The notes beneath the pieces were generated by a model. That model was not told where the DNA came from, searched no databases, and worked only from the letters and a program-made list of their open reading frames with translations. This document shows, piece by piece, positions 34,806-45,300 of a DNA stretch of 64,000 nucleotides. The stretch is from Candidatus Puniceispirillum sp. (GTDB taxonomy: Bacteria > Pseudomonadota > Alphaproteobacteria > Puniceispirillales > Puniceispirillaceae). Location of the stretch: NCBI GenBank assembly GCA_028382965.1, contig JAOEUK010000008.1, positions 1 through 64,000 on the forward strand, given 5' to 3'. Positions within the stretch are counted from its first letter, which is position 1; the number at the start of each line of letters is the position of its first letter. The position numbers and the translations under genes are program-made.

Positions 34806-35888
34806 TTACTGAAGAAGCCGAATTATATCATTTACGACCAAGAACAAGGTCAACCCAAGTAATAGAGCAATACCACCGCGCATCATGATTGCCTGAAATC
34901 CAACCGGTAATGGACGACCGCGACAGGCTTCTAGCAAAAAGAAAGCCAAGTGCCCACCATCCAAGGCAGGAACAGGAAGTAAATTAATTAAGCCCAGATT
35001 AATAGATATTACTGCAGTAAGCAGGACAAATGGCACAAGACCTTGATTTAAAACAGTACCAGAAATTTCAGCAATACGGACTGGCCCTCCAACTTCACCT
35101 TGCTGCATATTTCCTGAAGCCGCACGCCCTAAACTACGCAAAATAACAACTGACATATGGAATGCATCCGATGAAGCTTCAGCAATGGCATCTGTTAATC
35201 CAAGCCTTATAAACTCACCTGAAGGTGGAGACTTAACTCCCAATATTCCAATATCTAATTGTAATTGTTCATTATATTCTGAATTTGGGGTGACGTAAAC
35301 CTCTATTTCACGGGAATCACGCTGGAGAACAAAAGACAATCGTTTATTAGGGCTCTCGACAACAAGTCCCCGCATATCATTAAAATTCCGAATTCTAATA
35401 CCATCAATTTCTAACACCCTATCCCCTGCAAGCAAACCTGCACTGGCAGCAGACGTACTTGGCATAACTTCTCCAATAACTGGGGGGATGACCTGTTTGC
35501 CAACCGACATGTAAATAATTGCAAACAGCATAATGCCAAGAATAAAGTTAGCTGCAGGGCCAGCTGCAACAATTGCCATACGCCAATACAAACCTGCATT
35601 AGCAAAACTGCCTTCTACATTATTAGTAATTGCAGATGGCGTGCTTGCAGGGTCGTCATCACCACGCATTTTGACGTAACCACCAAGAGGAATAACTGAA
35701 AATCGCCATCGAGTTCCAGACTTCGAAGTCCACCCAAAAATTTCCGGCCCAAACCCAATTGAAAAGACATCAACTATAACACCCGCTTTTCGAGCAACCC
35801 AATAATGGCCAAGCTCATGAAAATAAACCACTGGCGTAATCAAAAGCAAAAAACCAAAAATGAGGTCGAAAAAACCAAGTTCAGGCAT
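34806..35888 (-). CDS. rseP: Site-2 protease RseP
   Basis: Intramembrane zinc metalloprotease, in other proteobacteria cutting anti-sigma factors during envelope stress. 360 residues: zinc motif HELGH near residue 24, one PDZ-like domain (about 120-200, VMPSTSAASAGLLAGDRVLEIDG), and LLPVPALDGGHLAFFL with the third zinc ligand. It is shorter than the 450-residue E. coli protein, having a single PDZ domain, as is common in alphaproteobacteria. Located between dxr and bamA. Confidence 0.95.
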   Translation of the reverse strand: MPELGFFDLIFGFLLLITPVVYFHELGHYWVARKAGVIVDVFSIGFGPEIFGWTSKSGTRWRFSVIPLGGYVKMRGDDDPASTPSAITNNVEGSFANAGLYWRMAIVAAGPAANFILGIMLFAIIYMSVGKQVIPPVIGEVMPSTSAASAGLLAGDRVLEIDGIRIRNFNDMRGLVVESPNKRLSFVLQRDSREIEVYVTPNSEYNEQLQLDIGILGVKSPPSGEFIRLGLTDAIAEASSDAFHMSVVILRSLGRAASGNMQQGEVGGPVRIAEISGTVLNQGLVPFVLLTAVISINLGLINLLPVPALDGGHLAFFLLEACRGRPLPVGFQAIMMRGGIALLLGLTLFLVVNDIIRLLQ

Positions 35889-35954
35889 GCATAATCCTAT
35901 AGAAAATAAATAAAACTGTATTGTAAAAACAACATATCGCTAATCTACCCCAAT

Positions 35955-37166
35955 TTAGCCATTTTTGGAAACATTACCTTTGTCTACAATGCATTGAGCC
36001 TCTTGCCGCGCCCACTCATCAATTGCAGCGATAGCATCAATTGATGACAAATCACCATCTAGATTCAAAGCAAGGGTTGTCTCAACAACATGAGCTATGC
36101 CAGTAAAATCAAGTCTTCCATTTAGAAAATTATCAACGGCAATTTCATTTGCAGCATTAAGCACAGCAGGTGAGACCCCTCCTGAATCCAAGGCTTGCCG
36201 AGCTAAGAAAAAACATGGGTATCTGACGGGATCAACATCGTGAAATGTCATATTATCAATTTTTGTAAGATTGAGTATCTTTGTTCCCCAGTCAAGCCTG
36301 TCTGGCCAGGCCATTGCGTAAGAAATAGGGATCCGCATATCAGTCATACCGAGTTGGGCAATGATTGACCCATCACAAAAGTACACCATGCCGTGTATTA
36401 TTTGCTGAGGATGAACCAACACTTCAATTTGATCAGACTTGAGGCCAAAGATCCAATGAGCTTCAATTACCTCAAGTCCTTTGTTCATCATTGTTGCACT
36501 GTCAACAGAAATTTTTTGTCCCATGTTCCAATTTGGATGTTTGATTGCTGCTGCAGGCGTGATTGTCTGAAACTCTGATATTTCCCGTGTTAAGAACGGT
36601 CCACCCGATGCTGTGAGGCAAATTTGACTTATTTCAGCTATTTGATTGTTTTCTTTATTCTCTGCCTGACGACCTTTCCAGCCGCCCCAACATTGAAAAA
36701 CAGCATTATGCTCGCTATCTACAGGCAATATGTGAGCCCCACATTCTGCCGCTTTATCTGTCACTACCCCACCTGCTGAAACCAAGGATTCTTTATTGGC
36801 AATGGCCACTGTTTGTCCTGCGGCTACGGCTGCCATTACAGAGGGCAAACCAGCAAGACCGCTGATGCCGGCTATTACAATATCAACCGGCACTGCAGCA
36901 ATATCAGTGCAAGCCTTTTCTCCAACAACAACCTCACAATGAAGACCGCTAACAAGATCAATTAAATCATTTCTTTTGCTTTCATCATGGATTCCAATAA
37001 TTTTTGGTTGAAATTCACGTGCAAGCGCAGCTAGACCAGTGTAATTTGTACCTGCCACCAATGCAAAAACAATGAACTGGTCAGGATGCTGACGAACTAA
37101 CGCTAATGTACTTTGTCCGATTGAACCAGTTGCCCCCAATACCGTGATATATTTTGTAAAAGACAT
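35955..37166 (-). CDS. dxr: 1-deoxy-D-xylulose-5-phosphate reductoisomerase
   Basis: NADPH-dependent conversion of DXP to MEP in non-mevalonate isoprenoid synthesis. 403 residues: the nucleotide loop GATGSIGQSTLALV, IANKESLVSAGG, the substrate region CLTASGGPFL, SATMMNKGLEVIEAHWIF, and a C-terminal helical domain. It follows cdsA by 12 nt in the same run. The product supplies undecaprenyl phosphate synthesis by the upstream gene uppS. Confidence 0.97.
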   Translation of the reverse strand: MSFTKYITVLGATGSIGQSTLALVRQHPDQFIVFALVAGTNYTGLAALAREFQPKIIGIHDESKRNDLIDLVSGLHCEVVVGEKACTDIAAVPVDIVIAGISGLAGLPSVMAAVAAGQTVAIANKESLVSAGGVVTDKAAECGAHILPVDSEHNAVFQCWGGWKGRQAENKENNQIAEISQICLTASGGPFLTREISEFQTITPAAAIKHPNWNMGQKISVDSATMMNKGLEVIEAHWIFGLKSDQIEVLVHPQQIIHGMVYFCDGSIIAQLGMTDMRIPISYAMAWPDRLDWGTKILNLTKIDNMTFHDVDPVRYPCFFLARQALDSGGVSPAVLNAANEIAVDNFLNGRLDFTGIAHVVETTLALNLDGDLSSIDAIAAIDEWARQEAQCIVDKGNVSKNG

Positions 37167-37178
37167 GATCTAAACCGT

Positions 37179-37949
37179 TTATATACCAAATAAATAGAAA
37201 TAAATTGCTGGAACAGCAAATACATACCCATCAAAGCGGTCCAGCATACCACCATGGCCAGGTAAAATTGAGCCACTATCCTTGACTTTTAAGTGACGCT
37301 TTACAGCAGATTCAAACAAATCACCAGCCTGTGCCAATACACCAATCACCAAACCCACAATTAGCGCTTCACCTAAGCTTGCAAACGTAAAAACGTCTGA
37401 CAAAAAAATTGTCAAAACCATTGCTCCAATCAACCCACCAACACTGCCAGAGACAGTCTTTTTTGGACTAACCTGTTGCCATAATTTTGGCCCACCGACA
37501 TGTCGCCCAACAAAATAGGCGGCGCTGTCACACATGGCAATAATCGCGGCAAGAGCAATAAGCAAAATATTGCCAGACGGTTGAGACAAAAGGAAACCAG
37601 CGTAGCCAAGACAAAGGGAGAGAGATCCAACAAACAAGGCCACCAAGTAGTTGGTGTAAACCAAAACCAAAAAGGTCAACAAAAACACAATACCAACAAC
37701 AAGAACTGGGGGCCGCGCAATAATCCAATGAGGAACTGACTGGACAACAATTAACCCCAGTAGTAAGTATCCTAATACTGTTGGCATCGCTGTTAAACGC
37801 TTAACCTCCAGTCCCATGAGGACAGCAAGAAAACACAACGCTAAACCGCCAAATTGTTGATCATACCACAAGACAAAAACAACTGGGATAAGAAGTAATG
37901 CCCCAAATACACGGCGCATTGTTCCCGATAATTTAACGGGCTCTATCAC
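37179..37949 (-). CDS. cdsA: Phosphatidate cytidylyltransferase
   Basis: Integral membrane enzyme making CDP-diacylglycerol from phosphatidate and CTP. 256 residues with about eight hydrophobic helices; the C-terminal CDS signature is KDSGSILPGHGGMLDRFDG. The start is GTG, overlapping the uppS stop by four bases (GTGA), so translation is coupled. Confidence 0.96.
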   Translation of the reverse strand: MIEPVKLSGTMRRVFGALLLIPVVFVLWYDQQFGGLALCFLAVLMGLEVKRLTAMPTVLGYLLLGLIVVQSVPHWIIARPPVLVVGIVFLLTFLVLVYTNYLVALFVGSLSLCLGYAGFLLSQPSGNILLIALAAIIAMCDSAAYFVGRHVGGPKLWQQVSPKKTVSGSVGGLIGAMVLTIFLSDVFTFASLGEALIVGLVIGVLAQAGDLFESAVKRHLKVKDSGSILPGHGGMLDRFDGYVFAVPAIYFYLFGI

Positions 37950-38692
37950 GCTAAATCGCTTTGTATCATTCGAAGGTGATGAATTTTATCCAATCTTCCA
38001 CCGTATCGACGCTCACGCTTATAATACTCTTCTACCGCTAATAAAAAATCAACTTCAGTATAATCTGGCCAATTTTTATCACTAAAAACCAGTTCAGCAT
38101 AGGATAAATCCCAGAGCATAAAATTTGAAATGCGTTTTTCTCCTCCAGTGCGAATTAACAGATCAACCGGTGGGAGCACCTTTGTCGAAAGCCTTGATTT
38201 CAACAGGTCATCATCTACAAGGCTGGCACTCAAAAGTCCTCTTTCAACCTCATACGCAATTTGTAATGCGGCCGCTGCGATATCCTGCCTTCCCCCATAA
38301 TCAAGAGCTACAGTCAAATTCAGTCCAGAATTTGGCGCGGATTTTTTCTCTAAACTCGTAATCAAATTTTTTAATTCAAGTGAAAACCTATCACGCCGCC
38401 CAACAACACGCAGGCGAATATTTTTATCTAACAAATCCTGCGCCTGGGTAGTGATAAATCTCGTCATTAAACCTAAAAGACCTTTTACCTCTGCCGGTGG
38501 ACGCTGCCAGTTTTCAGTGGAGAAAGCAAAAACAGTAAGCCAGTTAATTTTTTGATCAATTGCTACTCGACTAATGTCCTGAAGCGTGTGAGCACCTTGG
38601 TTGTGCCCTTTCAACACCTCAAGACCATTATTGCGAGCCCAGCGACGATTACCATCCATTATGATCGCCAAGTGATTTAACGATTGTGGCAT
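37946..38692 (-). CDS. uppS: Undecaprenyl diphosphate synthase
   Basis: Cis-prenyltransferase making the C55 lipid carrier for cell-wall glycan synthesis. 248 residues: IIMDGNRRWARNNGL with the catalytic Asp, FAFSTENWQRP, and DLLIRTGGEKRISNFMLW, with PP-binding Arg residues. It lies between frr and cdsA in the conserved order, 34 nt after frr. Confidence 0.97.
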   Translation of the reverse strand: MPQSLNHLAIIMDGNRRWARNNGLEVLKGHNQGAHTLQDISRVAIDQKINWLTVFAFSTENWQRPPAEVKGLLGLMTRFITTQAQDLLDKNIRLRVVGRRDRFSLELKNLITSLEKKSAPNSGLNLTVALDYGGRQDIAAAALQIAYEVERGLLSASLVDDDLLKSRLSTKVLPPVDLLIRTGGEKRISNFMLWDLSYAELVFSDKNWPDYTEVDFLLAVEEYYKRERRYGGRLDKIHHLRMIQSDLA

Positions 38693-38726
38693 TGTGAAAC
38701 CCTTCAGATCTACATTAATTATGTAA

Positions 38727-39284
38727 CTATACTTGTGTTATTTCTTTCTCCTTATGCGAAAATGCATCATCAACCTTTTTTACATAGTCATCGGTTAATT
38801 TTTGCACCGTATTTTCTTCTGTATGGCGATCATCTTCAGAAATCAAACCACCTTTTTCCGCTTTGCGGACGGTTTCAATACCTTCACGCCTGATATTTCG
38901 AATTGCAACACGGCACCCCTCAGCATAACGTCCAGCAATTTTGACCATGTCTTTTCTTCTCTCTTCTGAGAGATCAGGAATTGGAACTCGGATAAGACCA
39001 CCCTCAGTCGCCGGATTTAATCCAAGGTTTGACTCCCTAATCGCTTTTTCTACCGACGGTGCCATTGAGATGTCCCAAACTGACACGGTTAACAACCTTG
39101 GCTCTGGAGCAGAAATATTACCAACCTGATTCATTGGCATTTTAGATCCATAGGCATCAACCATAATAGGTTCAAGCATCCCTGTTGACGCGCGACCAGC
39201 CCGAAGCCCCATAAACTCACTGTGCAAATTGGAAAGGCTCGCATCCATCCGGCGCTCAATGTCATCAATGTCAAGCTTGGCCAT
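38727..39284 (-). CDS. frr: Ribosome recycling factor
   Basis: Splits post-termination ribosomes together with EF-G. 185 residues, the standard size: helical domain I with LRAGRASTGMLEPI and the C-terminal helix, and the beta domain II (MNQVGNISAPEPRLLTVSV). VPIPDLSEERRKDMVK is diagnostic. 56 nt from pyrH in the rpsB-tsf-pyrH-frr order. Confidence 0.98.
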   Translation of the reverse strand: MAKLDIDDIERRMDASLSNLHSEFMGLRAGRASTGMLEPIMVDAYGSKMPMNQVGNISAPEPRLLTVSVWDISMAPSVEKAIRESNLGLNPATEGGLIRVPIPDLSEERRKDMVKIAGRYAEGCRVAIRNIRREGIETVRKAEKGGLISEDDRHTEENTVQKLTDDYVKKVDDAFSHKEKEITQV

Positions 39285-39340
39285 CTATCCCCCCTACCTG
39301 GATCAGGTTTTTCGAACTGTAACAAACTATAGTCATCGTT

Positions 39341-40075
39341 TTACGAAACGATTGTAAATTGCCCTTTGTGTTTCACAACACGTTCAAATTCGCCCGGTGT
39401 CTCAATGGAAAAAACCAATATAGGAATATTGTTTTCACGTGACAAAGCAATTGCAGATGCATCCATAACCCTTAGGTCATCGGATAATACTTGCATGTAG
39501 GACAAGCGATCATAACGTTTAGCGTCCTTGTTCTTTTCAGGGTCATCTGAGTAAACACCGTCAACTCTTGTCCCCTTCAAAAGGGCCTGGCAATTCATTT
39601 CTGAAGCGCGCAAAGCCGCAGCAGTATCTGTTGTAAAAAAGGGATTTCCAGTTCCAGCCGCAAAAATAACCACTCGTCCTTTTTCAAGGTGACGCGTTGC
39701 CCTGCGGCGTATGTATGGCTCACAAACCGCACTAATATTAAGTGCGGACTGAACGCGCACTGGCACATCCAATTGTTCAAGAGAGTTCTGCATCGCCAAT
39801 GCATTCATAACTGTGGCCAACATGCCCATGTAATCTCCAGTAGCACGTTCCATACCAGCCGCTGCACCTGACATACCACGAAAAATATTTCCACCACCTA
39901 TTACTAAGCAAACCTCAACACCGCTTGCTACAACGTCTTTTACCTGTTGCGCGACAGTCCCCACCATTTCTGGGTCAATCCCATAGGGCAAAGCTCCCAT
40001 CAATGACTCACCTGATATCTTCAACATTACTCGGCTGTAGATATGTAACGGTGATGATTTAGACCCCTCTGTCAC
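39341..40075 (-). CDS. pyrH: UMP kinase
   Basis: Phosphorylates UMP to UDP in pyrimidine nucleotide synthesis; a hexamer regulated by GTP and UTP in related bacteria. 244 residues of the amino acid kinase fold: [42 protein letters not shown] and the C-terminal [12 protein letters not shown]. The start is GTG at 40075 with GGGAG about 10 nt upstream. It follows tsf by 46 nt. Confidence 0.97.
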   Translation of the reverse strand: MTEGSKSSPLHIYSRVMLKISGESLMGALPYGIDPEMVGTVAQQVKDVVASGVEVCLVIGGGNIFRGMSGAAAGMERATGDYMGMLATVMNALAMQNSLEQLDVPVRVQSALNISAVCEPYIRRRATRHLEKGRVVIFAAGTGNPFFTTDTAAALRASEMNCQALLKGTRVDGVYSDDPEKNKDAKRYDRLSYMQVLSDDLRVMDASAIALSRENNIPILVFSIETPGEFERVVKHKGQFTIVS

Positions 40076-40121
40076 GTTTCATATACTCCCTTAGATGAAC
40101 AAAAATACGGCCCACAAGGAC

Positions 40122-41039
40122 TTAGGCAAGCTGAGCAGCAACATCAGCGGCAAAGTCAGATGCTTCTTTTTCTACACCTTCGCCAAGATTAAACCGAACA
40201 AATGCCGTAAGTGCAATATTAGCGCCAGCTTTTTTCCCAGCATTAGTTACCACATCAGCAATCCGTGTTTCCCCATCTACTACAGACGTCTGTTCAAGCA
40301 AAACAACCTCCTGGTAGTATTTTTTCATTCGTCCTTCAACCATTTTTTCTGCAATTTCTTGAGGTTTTCCTGATGTTTTTGCTTGTTCGATCAGCACGTC
40401 ACGTTCACGCGCAACCGTCTGGGCATCTAAATCTTCAACTGACAAGCTTGCCGGTGATGTCGCCGCAATGTGCATCGCGATTTGCTTGCCAAGTGTAACA
40501 AGAGTTACCTCGTCTGCAGTTGACTCAAGTGCAACCAGCACACCGATGCGGCCAAGCCCTTCAGCTGTCGCGTTGTGCACGTAAGGTACAATTGCTCCAT
40601 TTAAAACTTCTAGAGAATGCATCCGACGTAGAGACATATTCTCACCAATCGTTGCGATCTGATGAGTTATCTCTTCAGCAACAGTCCTGCCTGTTTCTGG
40701 AAAGTCACAGGCTTTTAAAGCTTCAAGGTCACTGGCCCCAAGAGCCAGAAAAGCCAAAGACGAAACAAAGGACTGAAATTCGTTGTTGCGCGCGACAAAG
40801 TCAGTTTCAGCGTTTAATTCAACAACCGCTCCTTTTACCCCAGCAACGGCAATACCAATAAGACCCTCAGCAGCAACACGGCCAGATTTTTTTGCGGCAG
40901 CAGCCAGCCCTTTGGTCCGCAGCCAGTCAATAGCAGCGTCCATATCCCCATCAGATTCACCAAGGGCTTTTTTACAATCCATCATGCCTGCGCCAGACTT
41001 TCCACGCAGTTCCTTAACCAGAGCAGCAGTCACACCCAT
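40122..41039 (-). CDS. tsf: Elongation factor Ts
   Basis: Nucleotide exchange factor for EF-Tu. 305 residues: an N-terminal UBA-like domain with [20 protein letters not shown], then the core with [11 protein letters not shown] and the C-terminal subdomains. Length and the rpsB-tsf order are typical. Confidence 0.98.
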   Translation of the reverse strand: MGVTAALVKELRGKSGAGMMDCKKALGESDGDMDAAIDWLRTKGLAAAAKKSGRVAAEGLIGIAVAGVKGAVVELNAETDFVARNNEFQSFVSSLAFLALGASDLEALKACDFPETGRTVAEEITHQIATIGENMSLRRMHSLEVLNGAIVPYVHNATAEGLGRIGVLVALESTADEVTLVTLGKQIAMHIAATSPASLSVEDLDAQTVARERDVLIEQAKTSGKPQEIAEKMVEGRMKKYYQEVVLLEQTSVVDGETRIADVVTNAGKKAGANIALTAFVRFNLGEGVEKEASDFAADVAAQLA

Positions 41040-41143
41040 TTCATCGTCCTTCTCTCAAAGCTAAAATCGTTGATTGGCAGATCGCCAAATCAAATTATTC
41101 AACAACCGTTCAGAATAATATTTCCAGATTAACAGTTTCAATT

Positions 41144-42184
41144 TTAGGAGCTTGCATCACCTTCAGCCACAGGCGTAGCGTCACCTTCAGCCACAGGCGT
41201 AGCATCACCTTCAGCCACAGGCGTAGCCTCAGGCGTAGCCTCAGGCGTAGCCTCAGGCGTAGCCTCAGCAGCAGCCACAGGCGTAGCCTCAGCAGCAGCC
41301 ACAGGCGTAGCCTCAGCAGCAGCCACAGGCGTAGCCTCAGCAGCAGCCACAGGCGTAGCCTCAGCAGCAGCCACAGGCGCAGCCTCAGCAGCAGCCACAG
41401 GCGGCGCAGCTGAAGGAACCTCTACGGCAGAGCCAAGTGCTGCTTCAACCGGCATTTCACTTGCTTCACCAGCATCCACACCACTCTTCATCAGTTCTGT
41501 TTGCAACCCATCAAGGACAGCTGCCTGAACGAGCTCACAATAGAAAGTGATAGACCGCATCGCGTCATCATTGCCCGGGATCAGATAATCGACACCATCC
41601 GGATTGGCATTACTGTCCACCACAGCAGCAACCGGAATCCCAAGGCGGTTTGCCTCCTGGACAGCAATCGCTTCCTTATTTGTATCAAGGATAAACAGCA
41701 TGTCAGGAATACCACCCATTTCCTTAATCCCCCCAAGAGTACGTTCCAATTTTTCCTGCTCTCGAGTGATCTGAAGTGCCTCTTTTTTAGTCACTTGGTT
41801 AATCTCACCACTTTCAATGCGCGCTTCAACTTCTCGCAATCGACGTATTGACTGTGATACGGTGGTCCAATTTGTCAACATGCCACCAAGCCAACGATGA
41901 TTAACATAATATTGGCCACAATTTGTTGCAGTTTCAGCAATTTTTTCTGCAGCGGCACGTTTTGTACCAACAAACAAGACCCGTCCACCACGTGAAGTGA
42001 CGTCGCTTAAAGCTTTTAGAGCTGCATGTAACATTGGCTGTGTTTGCTGAAGATCGAGGATATGAGTTTTATTACGCTCTCCAAAAATGAATGTTTCCAT
42101 CTTTGGGTTCCAACGACGAGTGCTGTGACCAAAATGAACGCCTGCTTCAAGCATCTGACGCATTGTAAAAGTAGGGAGAGCCAT
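41144..42184 (-). CDS. rpsB: 30S ribosomal protein S2 with long repetitive C-terminal tail
   Basis: Small-subunit protein of 346 residues. Residues 1 to about 228 are a normal S2 core ([43 protein letters not shown]). After a linker, residues 262-346 are tandem peptides: six copies of an eight-residue P-V-A-A-A-E-A-T unit, three T-P-E-A units, three T-P-V-A-E-G-D-A units, then SS. The acidic, Ala/Pro-rich tail is probably disordered. Alphaproteobacterial S2 often carries an Ala/Glu tail, but this regularity at DNA level is unusual. A GC-rich leader precedes it, and tsf follows. Confidence 0.97.
   Translation of the reverse strand: MALPTFTMRQMLEAGVHFGHSTRRWNPKMETFIFGERNKTHILDLQQTQPMLHAALKALSDVTSRGGRVLFVGTKRAAAEKIAETATNCGQYYVNHRWLGGMLTNWTTVSQSIRRLREVEARIESGEINQVTKKEALQITREQEKLERTLGGIKEMGGIPDMLFILDTNKEAIAVQEANRLGIPVAAVVDSNANPDGVDYLIPGNDDAMRSITFYCELVQAAVLDGLQTELMKSGVDAGEASEMPVEAALGSAVEVPSAAPPVAAAEAAPVAAAEATPVAAAEATPVAAAEATPVAAAEATPVAAAEATPEATPEATPEATPVAEGDATPVAEGDATPVAEGDASS
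41147..41401. repeat. Tandem repeats within rpsB (24-bp and 12-bp units)
   Basis: Three adjoining families on the plus strand: a 24-bp unit containing ttcagccacaggcgtagc, three copies; a 12-bp unit cctcaggcgtag, three copies; and a 24-bp unit built from cctcagcagcagccacag and ggcgta, about six copies. All are in frame with rpsB. Copies are almost identical at DNA level, pointing to recent slippage or recombination. Confidence 0.93.
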
Positions 42185-42394
42185 TTAGTATACTCCTATT
42201 CTCCGGTTAAACCTCCAAGGGGGAAATGAAAGGCTATTGCCCTCACCGGATGGCCAACAAAGCAGATTTTGCCGCGTTGAGGCCGCCCCCATGTGTGAAT
42301 TAAAAGTTGATTACTATCAACACACTTAAAAAGCAACCCTACAGAAATAAAAATACAAACCAATCAGCATTTAATCAAAATGCTTAAACAAGCA
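42185..42394 (-). promoter_or_regulatory. GC-rich rpsB leader, candidate regulatory RNA
   Basis: The 105 nt before rpsB (42188-42292) are much more GC-rich than the AT-rich DNA beyond. GGGGG (42219-42223) and CCCCC (42286-42290) could pair at long range, and several GGCC/CCGG segments lie between. A 35-codon ATG frame (42185-42292) ends in TAA immediately before the rpsB ATG but lacks a ribosome site. S2 is known to repress rpsB-tsf through its leader in E. coli; an analogous role here is inference. Confidence 0.35.
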
Positions 42395-42396
42395 TT
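42379..42396 (-). terminator. Hairpin at dnaE stop
   Basis: On the minus strand AATGCTT-GTTT-AAGCATT is a perfect 7-bp stem with a 4-nt loop followed by TTGATT. It includes the first two bases of the dnaE TAA. The T-tract is interrupted, so termination is only likely, not certain. Confidence 0.42.
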
Positions 42397-45300
42397 ATAA
42401 TTCATTGACACGCAAAATACCTGGCATGCGCCGCAATTCCTCTCTCAATTTTCCACTTAACTTAAAACGACCAGGAAGGCCAATACTTACCTCTCTCTCT
42501 TCAACTAACAGTTGTATTTTAACTTCCGCCTTGCCAGGCCCATCTGCTTTTAAAGCTTCTTTTAGCAGTTTCAGTGGCTCCACATCCTTGACCCAAAGTG
42601 CCACTCCTCCATGCCAAGCGGCAATTGCATCATCTAGCAACTGAACACGGCCAGCTAGCAAACGAGTTCCATTATTATCAGCTTTTAAATTTGCAGAAAT
42701 CAAAAGTGGTTTTTCGGAATCTAATAACTCATTGCCTTCAGCAAGCACCTCAGAAAAAAATGTTACTTCAAACACTCCGGTCTGATCAGTAAACTGAACA
42801 AAAGCAAAACGATTTCCACGCTGTGACATTCTCACTTGTTTACTGGTTACAGACCCAGCAAGATTGACCCGCATTGGAGGGTTACCACTTTCGATAAGTT
42901 CATTTAACTTTGTATGAGTAGTCACACGTAAACGGCTCAGTTGATTTGCATAACTATCAAGTGGATGCGCTGATAAATAAAGGCCAAGAGAGTCAAACTC
43001 TTCTTTCAACCGCTCCACACCAGCCCAATCAATGACTTCTTTTAATCTAATTTTATCGTCAACAACACCTCTTTCATTTGCGAACAAACTGTCCTGATTT
43101 GATTCAGATTCTCGTCGCATTGTGTCAGCATGGGATAAAATAAAATCTATATTTTCAATGATTTCACGTCTATTGTGATGAATTTTATCGAGTGCGCCAG
43201 CTCGAGCTAAAGCCTCCACCTGGCGTCGGTTTATCACTTCTCTTGGTAACCGTTTTAGAAAATCCTCGAGAGATTGAAATGGGCCATCCAAATCTCTAAT
43301 ATTAGTTAAGCGATTCATCGCCTCAAAACCAACATTCTTGATCGCAGACAAAGCGTACCTCACCGCCAAGGCCCCGTCAGCTTTATTGTCATTAATTTTT
43401 TCAACAGCAAAGCTGGATGATGACCTGTTTATATCTGGCGCCAACACCAAAATACCTTTTTGCTGACATTCCTGACGAAACATTGCTAATTTATCAGTAT
43501 TTCCTGTCTCAAGCGCCATAGAAGCTGCCAGAAACTCAGCTGGATGATTGGCCTTTAGATAGGCTGTTTGATATGAGACAAGAGCATAAGCCGCAGCGTG
43601 CGATTTATTAAACCCATATCCCGCAAACGCAGCGATTTTATCAAAAACATCTGATGCCAGTTGTTCTGAAAGGCCATGCTCAACCGCACCCTTAGAAAAG
43701 ATTTGACGCTGCTCATCCATTTCTTTCTTAATCTTTTTACCCATAGCTCGACGTAGAATATCAGCGCTACCGAGTGTGTAACCAGCAAGAACCCGGGCAG
43801 CTTGCTGCACCTGCTCTTGATAGATCATAATCCCATAGGTCTCAGCTAGCACTGGCTCCAAATCCGGGTGCATGTAAATGATTTTAGTTGGATCATGTTT
43901 ACGTGCAACATAATCCTTTATATTCTCCATTGGACCGGGACGATAAAGAGCTACTACCGCAATTATGTCTTCGAATCGATCCGGCTTCAAGCCACGAAGA
44001 ACATCACGCATACCACTCGATTCAAGTTGAAAAACTCCACCTGTGTCTCCATTAGACAACATCTCGAAAGTGTTTTTATCGTCAAGAGGTAGATCACTAA
44101 GGTCAACTTCCGTGCCATTCTGGGCGATAAACTTTACAGCTTTTTGAAGTACTGTGAGCGTCTTTAAGCCAAGAAAGTCAAACTTGACCAAGCCAGCTTT
44201 TTCCACCCACTTCATGTTGAATTGGGTCACCGGCATATCTGACCTAGGATCACGGTAAAGTGGAACAAGCTCCGTTAACGGGCGATCACTGATCACAAGT
44301 CCTGCAGCATGGGTTGATGCGTGGCGATAAAGCCCTTCAATTTTCATCGACACATCGATTAAATCTGCAACTTGTTCATCTTCGCGACGCTGCTTACGCA
44401 GCTCATCTTCAGATACTAAAGCTTCAGCAATTGTTGTCGGTTTAGCAGGGTTATTAGGTATCAGCTTAGCTATCCGGTCAACCTGTCCATAGGGCATATC
44501 AAGAACACGCCCAACATCACGCAATGCGGCACGAGCCTGAAGTGACCCAAAGGTAATGATCTGTGCTACCTTATCATGTCCGTATTTATGTTGCACATAA
44601 GTGATCACCTCGTCTCTACGATCTTGACAAAAATCAATATCAAAATCCGGCATTGATACACGTTCAGGATTCAAAAATCTTTCAAATAAAAGGCCCCATT
44701 TCAGGGGGTCCAAATCAGTAATTGACAATGCCCAGGCTACAACAGATCCCGCCCCTGAACCGCGACCGGGACCAACTGGAATATTTTGAGCCTTCGCCCA
44801 TTGAATAAAATCAGCAACAATTAGAAAATAACCTGGAAATCCCATTTGCTTGATAACATCCAGCTCAAACTCTAGTCTGTCAAAATAAGGCTTAGCAATT
44901 AATTTTTCATCTCCCGCAGACATTTTTTGGTTATAAACGTGGCGAATAAGTCGCTTAGAAAGCCCATCTGAAGCCTGCAAAGTCAATTCTTCTTCTTCAC
45001 TTCGTCCATCAGGCAATTTGAAAGGTGGTAAAATTGGATCACGAATAACTGCCATCACGCTGCAACGCCGAGCTATAACTAACGTATTCACAATTGCTTC
45101 TGGAATATCCCGAAATAATTCAGTCATTTCCAAGCCACTTTTAAAGTAATGTTCAGGCGAATATCTTGGCCGGTTTGCCTCGGCAAACTTACGACCTGTG
45201 CCTATACACACAAGTGTGTCGTGAGGTTGGCTCATATTTGCATTCTCAAACCGACAATCATTGGTTGCAACCAATGGCACATTTAGCTGATCAGCAATAT

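Noticed and set aside
41147-41401. Possible CRISPR-like array
   Set aside because: The repeats are contiguous without unique spacers and are in frame with rpsB; they encode its tail.
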